A program made the position numbers and the translations under genes. A stretch of DNA of 64,000 nucleotides from Myxocyprinus asiaticus. Lineage: Eukaryota; Chordata; Actinopteri; Cypriniformes; Catostomidae. The notes beneath the pieces are model-generated. The model did not search any database. It was not told the DNA's origin and saw only the letters and a list, made by a program, of their open reading frames with translations. The stretch lies in the NCBI RefSeq assembly GCF_019703515.2, contig NC_059373.1, positions 19,492,281 through 19,556,280 on the forward strand, read 5' to 3'. Below are positions 40,966 through 54,600 of the stretch, piece by piece (the first letter of the stretch is position 1; the number at the start of each line of letters is the position of its first letter).

Positions 40966-42174
40966 GGCCAAAAGTTTGGAATAATGTACAGATTTTGCTG
41001 TTTCGGAAGGAAATTGGTAATTTAATTCACCAAAGTGGCATTCAACTGATCACAAAGTATAGTCAGGACATTACTGATGTAAAATACAGCACCATAACTA
41101 TTTGAAAAAAAATCATTTTTGATCAAACCTAGACAGGCCCCATTTCCAGCAGTCATTACTCCAACACCTTATCCTTGAGTAATCATGCTAAATTGCTAAT
41201 TTGGTACTAGAAAATCACTTGCCATTATATCAAACACAGTTGAAAGCTATTTAGTTAATTAAATGAAGCTCAACATTGTCTTTGTTTTTGAGTTGCCACA
41301 GTATGCAATAGACTGGCATGTATTAAGGTCAATATTAGGTCAAAAATGGCAACAACAAAAAATTAAACAGCTTTCTCTAGAAACTCGTCAGACAATCATT
41401 GTTTTAAGGAATGAAGACTATACAATGCTTGAAATTGCCAAAAAACTGAAGATTTCATACAAAGGTGTACACTACAGTCTTCAAAGACAAAGGACAACTG
41501 TCTCCAACAAGGACAGAAAGAGATATGGAAGGCCAAATGTACAACTAAACAAGAGGATAAGAACATCAGAGCCTCTAGTTTGAGAAATAGACGCCTCACA
41601 TGTCCTCAGCTTATAGCTTCATTGAATTCTACCCGCTCAACACCAGTTTCATGTACAACAGTAAAGAGAAGACTCAGGGGTGCAGGCCTTATAGGAAGAA
41701 TTGCAAAGAAAAAGCCAATTTTGAAACAGAAAAAAAAAAAAAAAGGTTAGAGTGGGCAAAGAAACAGACATTGGACAACAGATAATTGGAAAAGAGTGTT
41801 ATGGATCTTAACCCCATTGAGCTTTTGTGGGACCAGCTAGACTGTAAGGTGCGCGAGAAGGACCCAACAAGACAGCCACATCTATGGCAAGTGCTACAGG
41901 AAGCGTGGGGTGAAATGTCACCCGAGTATCTGGACAAACTGACAGCTAGAATGCCAAGGATCTGCAAAGCTTTCATGGCTACACGTGGAGGATTTTTTGA
42001 TGAGAACTCTTGAAGTAGTTTAAGAAGTTCTGAACTTTTTTTCAAATTGTAATAGTAATTTTTCACGTTATTAATGTCCTGACTATACACTGTGATCAGT
42101 TGAATGCCACTTTGGTGAATAAAAGTACCAATTTCTTTCCATAAGAGCAAAATCTGTACATTATTCCAAATTTT
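40963..42174 (+). mobile_element. Tc1-like transposon with internal deletion
   Basis: Long inverted ends: GGCCAAAAGTTTGGAATAAT at the left and ATTATTCCAAATTTTG at the right, with matching inner arms (TTCACCAAAGTGGCATTCAACT near 41027, inverted near 42100). The N-terminal transposase DNA-binding part (IKQLSLETRQTIIVLRNED, 41360-41580) is followed by frameshifts. The frame then jumps from WAKKQTLDNR to MDLNPIELLWDQLD, so the segment with the first two catalytic acidic residues is gone. The C-terminus MPRICKAFMATRGG is retained. Confidence 0.88.
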
Positions 42175-42209
42175 GTGTGTGTGTGTGTATATATATATAT
42201 ATGTATACA

Positions 42210-43788
42210 CAGGTGCATCTCAATAAATTAGAATGTCGTGGAAAAGTTCATTTATTTCAGTAATTCAGCTCAAATTGTGAAACTTGTGTATTAAATAAAT
42301 TAAATGCACACAGACTGAAGTAGTTTAAGTCTTTGGTTCTTTTAATTGTGACGATTTTGGCTCACATTTAACAAAAACCCACCAATTCACTATCTCAAAA
42401 AATTAGAATACATCATAAGACCAATAAAAAAAACATTTTTAGTGAATTGTTGGCCTTCTGGAAAGTATGTTCATTTACTGTATATGTACTCAATACTTGG
42501 TAGAGGCTCCTTTTGCTTTAATTACTGCCTCAATTCGGCGTGGCATGGAGGTGATCAGTTTGTGGCACTGCCGAGGTGGTATGGAAGCCCAGGTTTCTTT
42601 GACAGTGGCCTTCAGCTCATCTGCATTTTTTGGTCTCTTGTTTCTCATTTTCCTCTTGACAATACCTCATAGATTCTCTATGGGGTTCAGGTCTGGTGAG
42701 TTTGCTGGCCAGTCAAGCACACCAACACCATGGTCATTTAACCAACTTTTGGTGCTTTTGGCAGTGTGGGCAGGTGCCAAATCCTGCTGGAAAATGAAAT
42801 CAGCATCTTTAAAAAGCTGGTCAGCAGAAGGAAGCATGAAGTGCTCCAAAATTTCTTGGTAAACGGGTGCAGTGACTTTGGTTTTCAAAAAACACAATGG
42901 ACCAACACCAGCAGATGACATTGCACCCCAAATCATCACAGACTGTGGAAACTTAACACTGGACTTCAAGCAACTTGGGCTATGAGCTTCTCCACCCTTC
43001 CTCCAGACTCTAGGATCTTGGTTTCCAAATGAAATACAAAACTTGCTCTCATCTGAAAAAGAGGACTTTGGACCACTGGGCAACAGTCCAGTTCTTCTTC
43101 TCCTTAGCCCAGGTAAGACGCCTCTGACGTTGTCTGTGGTTCAGGAGTGGCTTAACAAGAGGAATACAACAACTGTAGCCAAATCCCTTGACATGTCTGT
43201 GTGTGGTGGCTCTTGATGCCTTGACCCCAGCCTCAGTCCATTCCTTGTGAAGTTCACCCAAATTCTTGAATCGATTTTGCTTGACAATCATAAGGCTGCG
43301 GTTCTCTCGGTTGGTTGTGCATCTTTTTCTTCCACACTTTTTCCTTCCACTCAACTTTCTGTTAACATGCTTGGATACAGCACTCTGTGAACAGCCAGCT
43401 TCTTTGGCAATGAATGTTTGTGGCTTACCCTCCTTGTGAAGGGTGTCAATGATTGTCTTCTGGACAACTGTCAGATCAGCAGTCTTCCCCATGATTGTGT
43501 AGCCTAGTGAACCAAACTGAGAGACCATTTTGAAGGCTCAGGAAACCTTTGCAGGTGTTTTGAGTTGATTAGCTGATTGGCATGTCACCATATTCTAATT
43601 TTTTGAGATAGTGAATTGGTGGGTTTTTGTTAAATGTGAGCCAAAATCATCACAATTAAAAGAACCAAAGACTTAAACTACTTCAGTCTGTGAGCATTGA
43701 ATTTATTTAATACACGAGTTTCACAATTTGAGTTGAATTACTGAAATAAATGAACTTTTCCACGACATTCTAATTTATTGAGATGCAC

Positions 43789-43791
<3 letters not shown>
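42210..43791 (-). mobile_element. Tc1-like transposon, second copy of the 12.4-kb element
   Basis: Terminal repeats CAGGTGCATCTCAATAAATT at the left and, inverted, AATTTATTGAGATGCACCTG at the right, next to TA. Nearly identical to the element at 12425-14009 but in reverse orientation, with a complete right repeat. It sits directly beside the deleted Tc1-like element, separated by a short (TG)n(TA)n tract. Confidence 0.93.
42493..43528 (-). pseudogene. Tc1-like transposase, two inactivating lesions
   Basis: Same protein as the 346-aa frame at 12688-13728. Differences: one Arg codon is missing after RSLM; an extra T in a T run at about 43060 shifts the frame just before the SDESKF catalytic block; and a Trp codon after NPIENL has become a stop near 42667. 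The remainder, down to KAKGASTKY, is otherwise well kept, so inactivation looks recent. Confidence 0.88.
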
Positions 43792-43853
<62 letters not shown>

Positions 43854-43861
43854 CACATCTG

Positions 43862-43931
<70 letters not shown>
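43792..43931. repeat. (TA)n microsatellite, second block
   Basis: Two alternating TA runs separated by GTACACACACATCTGTAAC. Reading frames of Tyr-Ile repeats through it are artefacts. Confidence 0.9.
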
Positions 43932-43936
<5 letters not shown>

Positions 43937-44318
43937 TTATTTATTTGTGTTATTTTATTACCCAATGTCACTGGTCCATGTATTTATGGATTTATCTATA
44001 ATTTCTTATTGATTGGGGTGGCGTATAATTTGAAAAATAATTCAGAAGGGATTCTAATCCAATGCAGAAATCTGATAAATGGTAATATATGCAAAACCCA
44101 CACTGTATATGAAATATGTGTTCATATGTGGTTTTCACTACTGTACAACAAGTGGCCATTTGCATAAATTTCCCAAATACTTGTGAAATTTTAATATGTA
44201 CAAATATGCTCAAATATATGAACTCTAATTTTATATACACAATAAATGTTCATTTATGGCCATATATCCGATTTCTGTATGGGATTACCAATATTCTGTT
44301 TAATATTGGCAAACTTTG

Positions 44319-44885
44319 TTAAAGTAATTGCTCAAAATGAAAATTCTCTCATAATTTACTCTGTCTCATGCAATCCCAGATGTGTATGACTTTTTTCTGC
44401 AGAACACAGATGAAGATTTAGAAGAATATTTTAGAAGAATATTTCAGCTCTATTGGTACAATGCAAGTGAATGGTGACCAAAACTTTGAAGCTTCAAAAA
44501 GCACATAAAGGCAGCATAAAAGTATTCCACACTGCTCCAGTGGTTTAAGCCATGCCTTCTGAAGTGATCCAATCCAATCCGTTTTGGGTGAGAACAGACC
44601 AAATTATAACTCCTTTTTCACTATAAATCTTGACAGCAGTCCCCTTGGCAATCATGATTTCATGCTCGATTATACCTCATCTAGCGCTCTGCAAGTGTCA
44701 CACACTAGGAAGTGTAATCGAGCTTGAAATCATGATTGTGTCTAGAGACTGCAATGACAAGATATGCAGTGAAAAAGAAGTTATATTTTACACACTGAAG
44801 AATGAAAGTCATGCACATCTGGGATGGCATGAGGATGAGTAAATGATGAGAGAATTTTAATTTTTGGGTGAACTATCCCTTTTAG
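44319..44885. mobile_element. TTAA MITE, copy 3
   Basis: Left arm TTAAAGTAATTGCTCAAAAT with CTCATGCAATCCCAG; right arm GGGATGGCATGAGG and TTTTTGGGTGAACTATCCC. Same family as 2229-3483 and 34315-34981, about 1.15 kb upstream of the dlx5a start codon. Confidence 0.75.
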
Positions 44886-46038
44886 TCTGAAGAAATGTTG
44901 TGGTGTTTATGGAAACATTTTAGACAACTGCATTTTCAGGTAATAAATTCTTTGGTCGCACATAATTCATCAGATTGTACAGAATAATCTTGATCAGTTT
45001 GGTATATATTTTAAATGTGCAATCAGACCAGGACATACTACTGTTTGGTCCTTTTTTCTGAGCATTCCTAACTAGACAACACCTGCACCTATACATTGTT
45101 AGTGTTCAACCACTGTCTTCCTTGAGGAAAATAAATTTAGACCCCGTTTAGACCTGTAATTAGCGTTGACAACATGTGATCGGATCACCAAAACGCATCT
45201 TAATACCAGGCGTAAACGGGGTCAATGTGCTTTATGACCATAGTTTACTTAAGTTGTGTGGCTATGTTCTTATTTCCACTTGGTGGCACCATTTCACCAC
45301 ATTTGCTGACTGCCGTTGTCACTGACTGGTTGTTGTACGATGCTCTTCATAAGATAAAAAAACATGCAAAATTAGTAATCGCAGATTTTTTTTTTTAAAT
45401 GGCATTGTGCAGAGCAGGTTTTGTTTGATTATAATAAAATCAGTCACCGACAGCTATGAATAAAAGCCTATTCAATAGAGCAGCAATCTCACATTTAGAC
45501 AGAAAACCCTTTGCAGCTTTTATGGAAATTACTGTCGAAAATCATTTTTCTCCTACTCAAAACATCATCTGAATATGTAATTGGATATGCGTCCTTGAGG
45601 GCAGTTTTTCCCAAACATCGGCTATATAAGGACACCAGATATTGTTGCTGGTGCATGTCGCTTTAGGCTAAATTAAATATATCGTCTATTTGTCGCCTGG
45701 AGAGCTTTATTTCCTAAATTAATAATCAATTTCCATTTCAATTTGTTTGTAAACATACCATAAATACCTCTATTAAGTTGTTGTTCTCATAAAACTGGTT
45801 GAACGAATTGGGGAGTAACTATTGTCTGCTGTACTCCTCGGCCAATGGCACTAGATCCTCCCTGCAGTGCGTAACAGCGCAATTTAGGATTTAACCAAGT
45901 CTTTGCTGCGGGGCTTAAAGCAGTCTTCAAGAGAGACGCTTGACGCTTGCACGCACAATGTTAGTGTAGTAGACTCTGGACCCCTATAGAGTTTGACTGC
46001 CTTTCTATATTGTCTCAGCCATTGCACTTTTCCAAACT
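44886..46038 (+). promoter_or_regulatory. dlx5a: dlx5a upstream region
   Basis: Repeat-free DNA just upstream of the dlx5a start codon. A CCAAT box (GGCCAATGG) lies at about 45840-45848, roughly 195 bp before the ATG, and a TATA-like TATATAAGG occurs at about 45621. The transcription start is not determinable from sequence alone. Confidence 0.5.
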
Positions 46039-47707
<1,669 letters not shown>

Positions 47708-49000
47708 AAGTTGTCTGTTACTTTGTTGTATATCGGACTGATATGTTTTTTTTTTTTTTTTTTTTTTTTTTTTGAGGAATATGCAATGTATTGATATGGC
47801 AGTCCTAGAAGAACGTGTATAATGTGTAAATGTGTGCATGTAATTTATTGCATTTGGAAGAATTATTAAATGTTATAAATGGACAATGGACTCAAACACT
47901 CTCAATGGTGCCTTGAATTTTGACCTCAACGCGTACATCCGACGATGTGCCAAAATATTAAGGACAACCCCAAATAAATGTGTTTTTCTTTAATTATGAA
48001 ATATTTTGTCTTCTTTAATTTAGATTTGAAACTCAACACAGATCACTTTGGTTTGTTGCTTTAGATCCGAGTTTAGGACAATGTTCTGGGCTGAGTCACT
48101 ATTAACGAAATGGAAAAGAAATTTAGAAAAATAAGGTTTTCTTCAGACTGCTTAGTTCATACAACCGAACATTTCAAAGCCTCTCAGAATTGTGTAGCCT
48201 ACTGGTGCACTGTTTAGATTATTATTATTATTAGGCTATAATTATGTTATTATTATCTGATTCCAAAAGCGTTTTATTTTATTTTGTTTTGCTACTGAAT
48301 ATTTTACGTCTACATGTGGATCAAAACCACCCCTAACGAGCGAAGAATTTGGTTGTTGGTCTGGCTGTCTTTGTGTCCCTTACAATTAGTAGTTTTGAAT
48401 GGCAGTGTGGAGGCGAAGGGACGGCATGGAGATCTGAGGCAGTCCGCATGCCTGTGGGGGCAAACCGGCTCCATCAACCACAACCAACCGCTTACAGATC
48501 CCCCTCTTGGAAAAATTCTGAACACTTGAACATCTCATTAAAACCAGTGCTAACATTGCTACAGCTGACTGCCACAGTTAAATCGTGAAAAGGCCACCCA
48601 GGGCTGTGTTTGATTTCAGATTTTCTATATTTATAATGGAGCCGCGCGAAACACTTTCACATCTCTATTTATTATAGGCTACATTAGATTATTTTCACCG
48701 ATGTAGATGATCGCCTGTTCATTCTTAATGGGCGTTCCGTGAAATTTGCACCGTTTTGTCCCTCTGCTCTGTAGAATCCCATGTAGAAAAATGGGATTAT
48801 TTCCACAATAAAACCATGACTGCAGGAAACATAGACCAGTAGTCTAGTTATTAGCTGTCGGCGTTTACCATGTTGCATGCTGACATTTTGGTTAAGAGTG
48901 ATCAAGATGAAACAAACACCTAACTCATACACCGTTTATTGATTTTATTTGAAAGAACCGACAGAGCCCCATTCAGTCTGACAAATAGATGCCGCAAGAA
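47708..49000. other. dlx5a 3' UTR and proximal intergenic DNA
   Basis: A T run at about 47745-47773 lies just after the stop codon, with AATAAA at 47973-47978. Beyond that, no repeat family or reading frame is credible; a higher-GC segment at 48390-48490 is of unknown meaning. Confidence 0.5.
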
Positions 49001-49089
49001 GCCAACCAGTGACATAAGAAAATCTCCACATCTAAAATTGGTAATCCGTATGGCCTAATATTATTTGTTTACATCCCCTCCCCCCAAAC

Positions 49090-49363
49090 ACACGCATCAC
49101 ACCAATTTGTCGCCTTCTCTTTCTCTTTCTCACACACAAACACACTATATCACATGCTATTATATCGAGAGGCAACTGAACATTTTCCACTCAACGAAGT
49201 CTCTGCAAACCGTGTATAAATAATGACAGTTAGCTTTACTGGACACCCTCAACTGTAACACTCAACAATAATTATCCTTCCACCAGGATTAGCTCCATTA
49301 TCATAATCTGGACATTTACAATTATCTATAATTTGCAAAGATGCGCCTGGTTCGTGATTGCAG

Positions 49364-49396
<33 letters not shown>

Positions 49397-49400
49397 CCTG
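49090..49400. promoter_or_regulatory. Candidate Dlx5/6 intergenic enhancer (I56ii-like position)
   Basis: Non-repetitive block dense in homeodomain cores: CAATAATTATCC at about 49265, ATTAGCTCCATTATCATAAT at about 49289, and AATTATCTATAATTTG at about 49320. Dlx5/Dlx6 pairs from fish to mammals carry two conserved forebrain enhancers in this interval that respond to Dlx proteins. Assignment rests on position and motif density; which of the two it is remains uncertain. Confidence 0.5.
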
Positions 49401-49449
49401 GCTAACCATCACTAAACAGTGACAGTAATAACGGCTAATTTTGCAGGCA

Positions 49450-49618
49450 ATATATATAAGGGGTGCCGGGGTTTGCAAACACTTTCACACCTGGATTTGC
49501 TTACTCAACACAAGCTGTAGCCTATACACAGGACCGTCCGCATTCACAACGGCATCTTTACTGAAACATCCAAACCAGAGATTGTGATCTATGCCAAACA
49601 AAACGAGATTTAAAGAAG
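49450..49618 (+). ncRNA. Putative first exon of an antisense lncRNA (Evf/DLX6-AS-like)
   Basis: A good TATA box (CAATATATATAAGGGG, about 49448-49463) is followed by roughly 140 bp without a long reading frame, ending in AAAGAAG|GTAAGT (donor after 49618). The orientation is antisense to dlx6a and the transcript would run through the 50.3-50.7 kb enhancer block toward dlx6a, as the mammalian Evf2/DLX6-AS RNA does. No downstream exon has been identified, so this is an inference from promoter and splice signals. Confidence 0.4.
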
Positions 49619-50048
49619 GTAAGTTTTGTTCCTTTACCGTGTTGTTTTGTTGTTGGCTGATGAGTGTATTGCTGGTGGATGGGCATTATGGAGTAACTGT
49701 TGGGTAGATATGCTGCATGTTTTATTGGAAAAAGTTAGGAATGACACACACGCCTCTCTCTTGTCGTAAAACCGTGAATGATACAGCTATATTGAGGTTT
49801 TGTCACATCTCTATCATACACGCACAAATACAAAAAAATCACATTACTCGTATTTCTCTTATAGTCATTAGCTTCTTTACTTCGTCTGTATCGTCTGTAT
49901 TGCTTTTGGTATGCAAGGCTGCCTGTCTGTCCATGTATCTGTCTACACTAAACCAACCGTTCCATCAAAACACATTTTATTTAGCTGATTCAGCTGTAGC
50001 TGACAACTAAATACATTTTTAAAATGTTATTTCCGTTTTATTTGACAA

Positions 50049-50079
<31 letters not shown>

Positions 50080-50339
50080 TAATTAATTAAAATAAAGGTA
50101 GGCTAGTTAATATTTTGATGACTACTGCATGTGTGCATATTGCTAATAGTCATAAACCATACATTGACAAATGCGTTTTTGGTTTCACGATAGATGTTGC
50201 TATAGGCGCACTAAAAAATGTAAATGAACCATCCCAATCCGTTGATGAGGGAACCTTTTTTTAGAAAATCAATCCCCATTCTCTGCGGCTGGGGCATCCA
50301 CGATTTGACAGCTGCAGGGGCTTCTCGCCTCCCATTCAT

Positions 50340-50670
50340 CGTTGTAATTTTAGATAATATCCCAAGCGTTCACTCTTCTCAGCAATTTGTACATGAATAA
50401 CCGAATAATTTCATCTTTTGTTTCGTCTTTGCCACTTCAAATCCCAATAAAGATGCCTTTTAGTATTAAAAGTGGTAGAAAATTACAGGTAATTATCTTT
50501 GACGGTAAAAATGCTGTAATCAGCGGGCTGCATCAAAAATTACCCTAATTATGTCTGCATTTATGAGAAAGGGGAAAAAAACCTCTCTTGGATAAAACCC
50601 ATAAATTGTCCCAAATATCTCCTTCATATTGAACGAGACTGCAGCTGGATGCTTTGTTCAAGATCGATCC
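50340..50670. promoter_or_regulatory. Candidate Dlx5/6 intergenic enhancer (I56i-like)
   Basis: Non-repetitive block with paired TAAT cores: AATTACAGGTAATTATC at about 50481-50497, GCTGTAATCAGCGGGC at about 50513-50528 and TACCCTAATTATGTC at about 50541-50555. From memory this core matches the highly conserved forebrain element near Dlx6, but I could not align it. Lies 0.9 kb from the dlx6a stop codon. Confidence 0.55.
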
Positions 50671-51572
50671 TGTGGCGAAAGGCATTCAGCGTCTCGCAGA
50701 TCAAGGCAGAGAAAAAGGGGAAAAACGTTTTGTCAATACTTTAATAATTGAGCTAGAGAGTGACAAGATGGACAAGATGCAGCTCTATTCTGTAGGAAAA
50801 ACACGTTGAGAAACGACCAACCCTGGTAAGCCATTTCGTTATTGCTTCAGAGTTCAGCATTAGAAATATTTCATATTGTATCCACATATGGTGATTTTTC
50901 ACATTTTTTCAGTGTGAAATGTAAGTCGTTTATGGGTTCTTACTTTGATATAATGTATGAAGTGATGTTTTCAAAGCAGACTACTCCAAAAACCACCCAG
51001 ACTTAAAATTAGAAATAACTAATAACCTGTTTTATACAATTTCTCTCCCCCCCCCCCCCCAAAAGAAAGGCACGACACATTAATTGAAGTAATTTTTACT
51101 CCATTTATGACAAAACATAAAGAGTTTTTAACAACTAAAACTGGACAGTATATTTACAATCAAACTGCTTTTGCATGATCAGAAACATCTATGCAGGTTT
51201 GAGTTCGTTTTCAAATGCGACTGAAGCGTCGTGCTTGTGACACAACGTATCGGTTCTTGTCCCAGTTTCATGTTGGCGATGTGTGTGTGTGTGTGTTTGT
51301 GTATGTGTGTGTTAGTGTGTTTGATTACAAGTCAAACATGTGAACCGATTTTTAAACAATCCGTTTGAAGAGTTCAGATAGTCAGTTCCATTGTCGCACG
51401 TTCAGATCGCCAAATCAGATGTCTTCACCCTTAAAAAAAAATCGTCGGCCTAATAGTAGCCTATAGTTCTCTATCAGGTATTTGAAGCGATCACAATGTG
51501 TGTCCTAGCGCACGTGAATTGGCGAAGACAGGTTGTCAACATCAAGGCCTCTGGCCTAAACAGGTTCGTAGC

Positions 51573-53200
51573 CTATCTCTGCATGGCGTCCTGATGAGGC
51601 GAGGAGTACCAGTGTGAGTAGCCGGGCATGTAGCTGTTAGCAGACATGTTTACTCCTTTGGAGGATGCTGAGACGTCCCAGATAGGAGGAATGGCTGGAG
51701 AGCGCGGGGACAGAACGATGGAGCCAGGTAAAGGGTCACTTTCATGAGGGTTACTGCCTTGTTTCAACAACTTCTTGAACTTGGACCTTTTGTTTTGAAA
51801 CCATATCTTTACCTGAAAGACACATAAATAAGTTAGGTTGCTTCGTTGAAATGTAAAGCCGGTGTCTAATGTAAAATCGCGTTTAATGAGTCTCTATGCT
51901 TTACTCAGAACTTTCTACTCACGAAAAAGAAACTCCCCCAAACTATTGCTAGATTTGGATTATTTACTCATTCGTTATTTACTAGGTCCACCATTTAAAA
52001 AAAGAAACAAAAACTTGATATAATAGCTAGATCGTTAGTCCTAGGTTGCTACTTTGCCAAAAGCCACAAATGACTATGTACATCTCACCTGTGTTTGCGT
52101 GAGCCCGAGAGAGGCAGCCAATTCTGCGCGCTCTGGTAACGCCAGGTACTGAGTCTGCTGGAAACGGTGATTTAATGCCTGAAGCTGCAAACTTGAATAA
52201 ATCGTCCTCGGTTTTCTGATCTTCTTGCCTTTTCCGTTGAAACGTATTTCTCCATTTTCAATCACTGTTGTCTTCTGCTGTTCTGAGAAGGGTATCGTTT
52301 GGTGAATATTGTGGAATGTTTTTCAAAAGTAAACAATCATTCGAAGAATTCTATAGCAATCATTCCCAAGTAAACAATCGCTCTATAAGTCTGTTCTGAA
52401 TTTTAAAATGTGAAATGTTTTTTTTTTAAATGACGCACAAACAAACACATAGGCTATACACTCGTCTGTAATGTATTTTTGTCAAGCACTCTATAACATC
52501 ATTACATTGTCTGTCATATTTAGGAAATTGCAATGAAGTGACATGTCGAAACAGAGACAATTAGATGCTAATTATAATTTGTAACGGTAGGTAGAATCAG
52601 TGGCGGAACGCAGTAAATCATTTAGAGGAGAACACCGTTATTGCTGACATACTAGGGCGAATTGCACGAGATATACGGAGCATATCGAGACAAGAGAACA
52701 AAAGGCGCACTAAGCGTGCCTTAAACAAGAACTTGGCTAATGCATGTAATGTCTAATCGATTAGTATTTGTTACATTACGGATTTATCGAGGTTGTAAAT
52801 AATCAGTAAAACATCACATGCGTAGGTTTGTTTTAAACGTCTAGTTCAACAACGAAAACACATCTGTAGCATAGGCATGTAAAATACGCTTACCTGTGGC
52901 GTCTAACCTGGTCTGTGCTCCGGTGGCGTTACTGTGGTAGGACGGCAGGTATGGACTGTGTTGGGGATGGCTTACATAGGAGTAAGGTAGCGACCTGTTA
53001 TAGGAGTTCGAGCCGGAGTACGGTGAGCTGTCGTGCTGATGATGATGAGCCCCGGAATGAAGACAGTGGAGCGGATAATGGCTGGCGGCCATCGACGGGG
53101 AGCTCTGTTGTGAGTGCGATTGCTGTCCAAACTCCATGAAAGCCGATTTTGACGAGTCTTGAGCCTCCAGACCGTCAGCCATCGTAGTCATGGTCATCAT
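51573..53200 (-). CDS. dlx6a: Distal-less homeobox 6 transcription factor
   Basis: Homeodomain partner of dlx5a with overlapping expression and shared enhancers. Exons 53200-52894, 52282-52089 and 51812-51573 give 246 aa with canonical splice sites and phases 1 and 0. The start [15 protein letters not shown] is chosen because it matches Dlx6. The same frame stays open 48 codons further up, to an ATG at 53344, but that stretch does not look like a Dlx N-terminus. A His/Gln-rich segment (HHHQHD) precedes the homeodomain [20 protein letters not shown]; helix 3 is [17 protein letters not shown]. The C-terminus [15 protein letters not shown] is diagnostic. Upstream, a CCAAT box (minus, 53484-53480) and a CRE-like TGACGT (53502-53497) lie about 280-300 bp before the ATG. 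Confidence 0.97.
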
Positions 53201-54040
53201 CAAATTTTCTGCTTTGAGAGCACTTACCGCTATCTCTGAAGTCCAAATGAGTCCTTTCGTTGTGCTCGTTTCTTTCTCTCCTTGGTTAGGAGATATTGCG
53301 TTATTACCTCCACAATTTTTCTTTTTTTCTCCTGTAATTCTCACGCGGTATGGTGGAAGGTGGGCTTGAGTAAAGGCAGAGATTTTAAGGTGGATTCTGT
53401 TAAATTTGAGTCCTTGCTTCCAGACTTGATGCAGCTACTACAAGTAAAATGGTTTGTCTCCAAAGGGCAGCGCCTTCCGATTGGTCATTCAACCTAACGT
53501 CATCAGTTCTCTGCTTTAGCTGAGACTTCACAGTGAGTTAACCTACCTTAACAGCTCCCACCGAAGCCATAACCATTTGGAGAATAATAATGGTGGGATA
53601 TGATATCCTTCAGATATTCACAGAAATATAGGACTCCGGGGACAAAGTAGGAGTAATTAATCTTAATAAGTTCAAAACTAAATGCCACAGTGGATTTTGC
53701 AAATGCCTTGTAACCGCACAACAATTGCACAAATCGAATCAATGTTAGACTAATGTAGCTATATTGCTATATGTACTATATAAGGGCACGTTGATCTATA
53801 ATTGCATGTATAAAACAGCAGACACCACAACATTTAAATAATAGAATAAAAACAAAAACCACACAGAATAAACAGACAGCATGAAGTAACATATAGAATA
53901 AAATATATAGAGGGTAAAAATAGTCTATAAAAGCGGATAATAATGCACGAAAGTCGTCAGCCTGCACTACCAAATAGCTTTAAACTCGCCTGACATGGTC
54001 TGGTTTAATTAAGCCCCAGTCACTGAAAGGCTCGGGTTAG
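53201..54040 (-). promoter_or_regulatory. dlx6a: dlx6a promoter region
   Basis: The first 340 bp upstream of the dlx6a start hold an inverted CCAAT box and a CRE-like site. The rest is AT-rich without recognised repeats. No TATA box is placed with confidence. Confidence 0.5.
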
Positions 54041-54600
54041 CGACAGCCTTTCCTAGTAATCAGGAGCCAGTCAGTTGAAAATATATGCAAATTACGAGTG
54101 CAGTTTGTGGTTTGGCAAATCGCGATTACATTATAAACCACGATGTAAATATACCCCACTGCACCACTTTCTCCATTCTCATTTCACACCATTTTTATTT
54201 TATAGACAACGCGTTTCCTCATGATGTGGCCAACAGTGGCATACATGTACTATAAATGGTAATACAAAAGCAATTATGGTCGCAATCAGTTATATCCAAA
54301 TCCTCTTTGATTATCCATTACACTGTATTCAGAATGCAGCTATAAAATTAAGAACAATTCGCCTGTAATGATTATGGACCTTATTTATTTTGCGAGGTGG
54401 ATTAAAAGTGGATATAGCATAAATTATCCGCTAATTATACACCAGTGTCGCCTCAATTATCCTCTTATCAAAAATGGTAGCCTTAAATGCAGCATTTAGT
54501 TTCAATGTTCTCCCTTTCTGTAACAAGAACTGCGTACCTTGCTATTATTACAAGGCATGTTATTTACTTTGCCGGATTTAAGGGTGAACAACCGGCGTAG
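54041..54600. other. Non-repetitive TAAT-rich block upstream of dlx6a
   Basis: Contains several homeodomain-type cores (CTAGTAATCAGG, GCTAATTATAC, CCTGTAATGATTATGG, TCAATTATCC) and an octamer-like ATGCAAAT (about 54085). It has no repeat signature and no reading frame. This is the composition expected of a conserved non-coding element, but conservation cannot be seen from one sequence. Confidence 0.4.
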
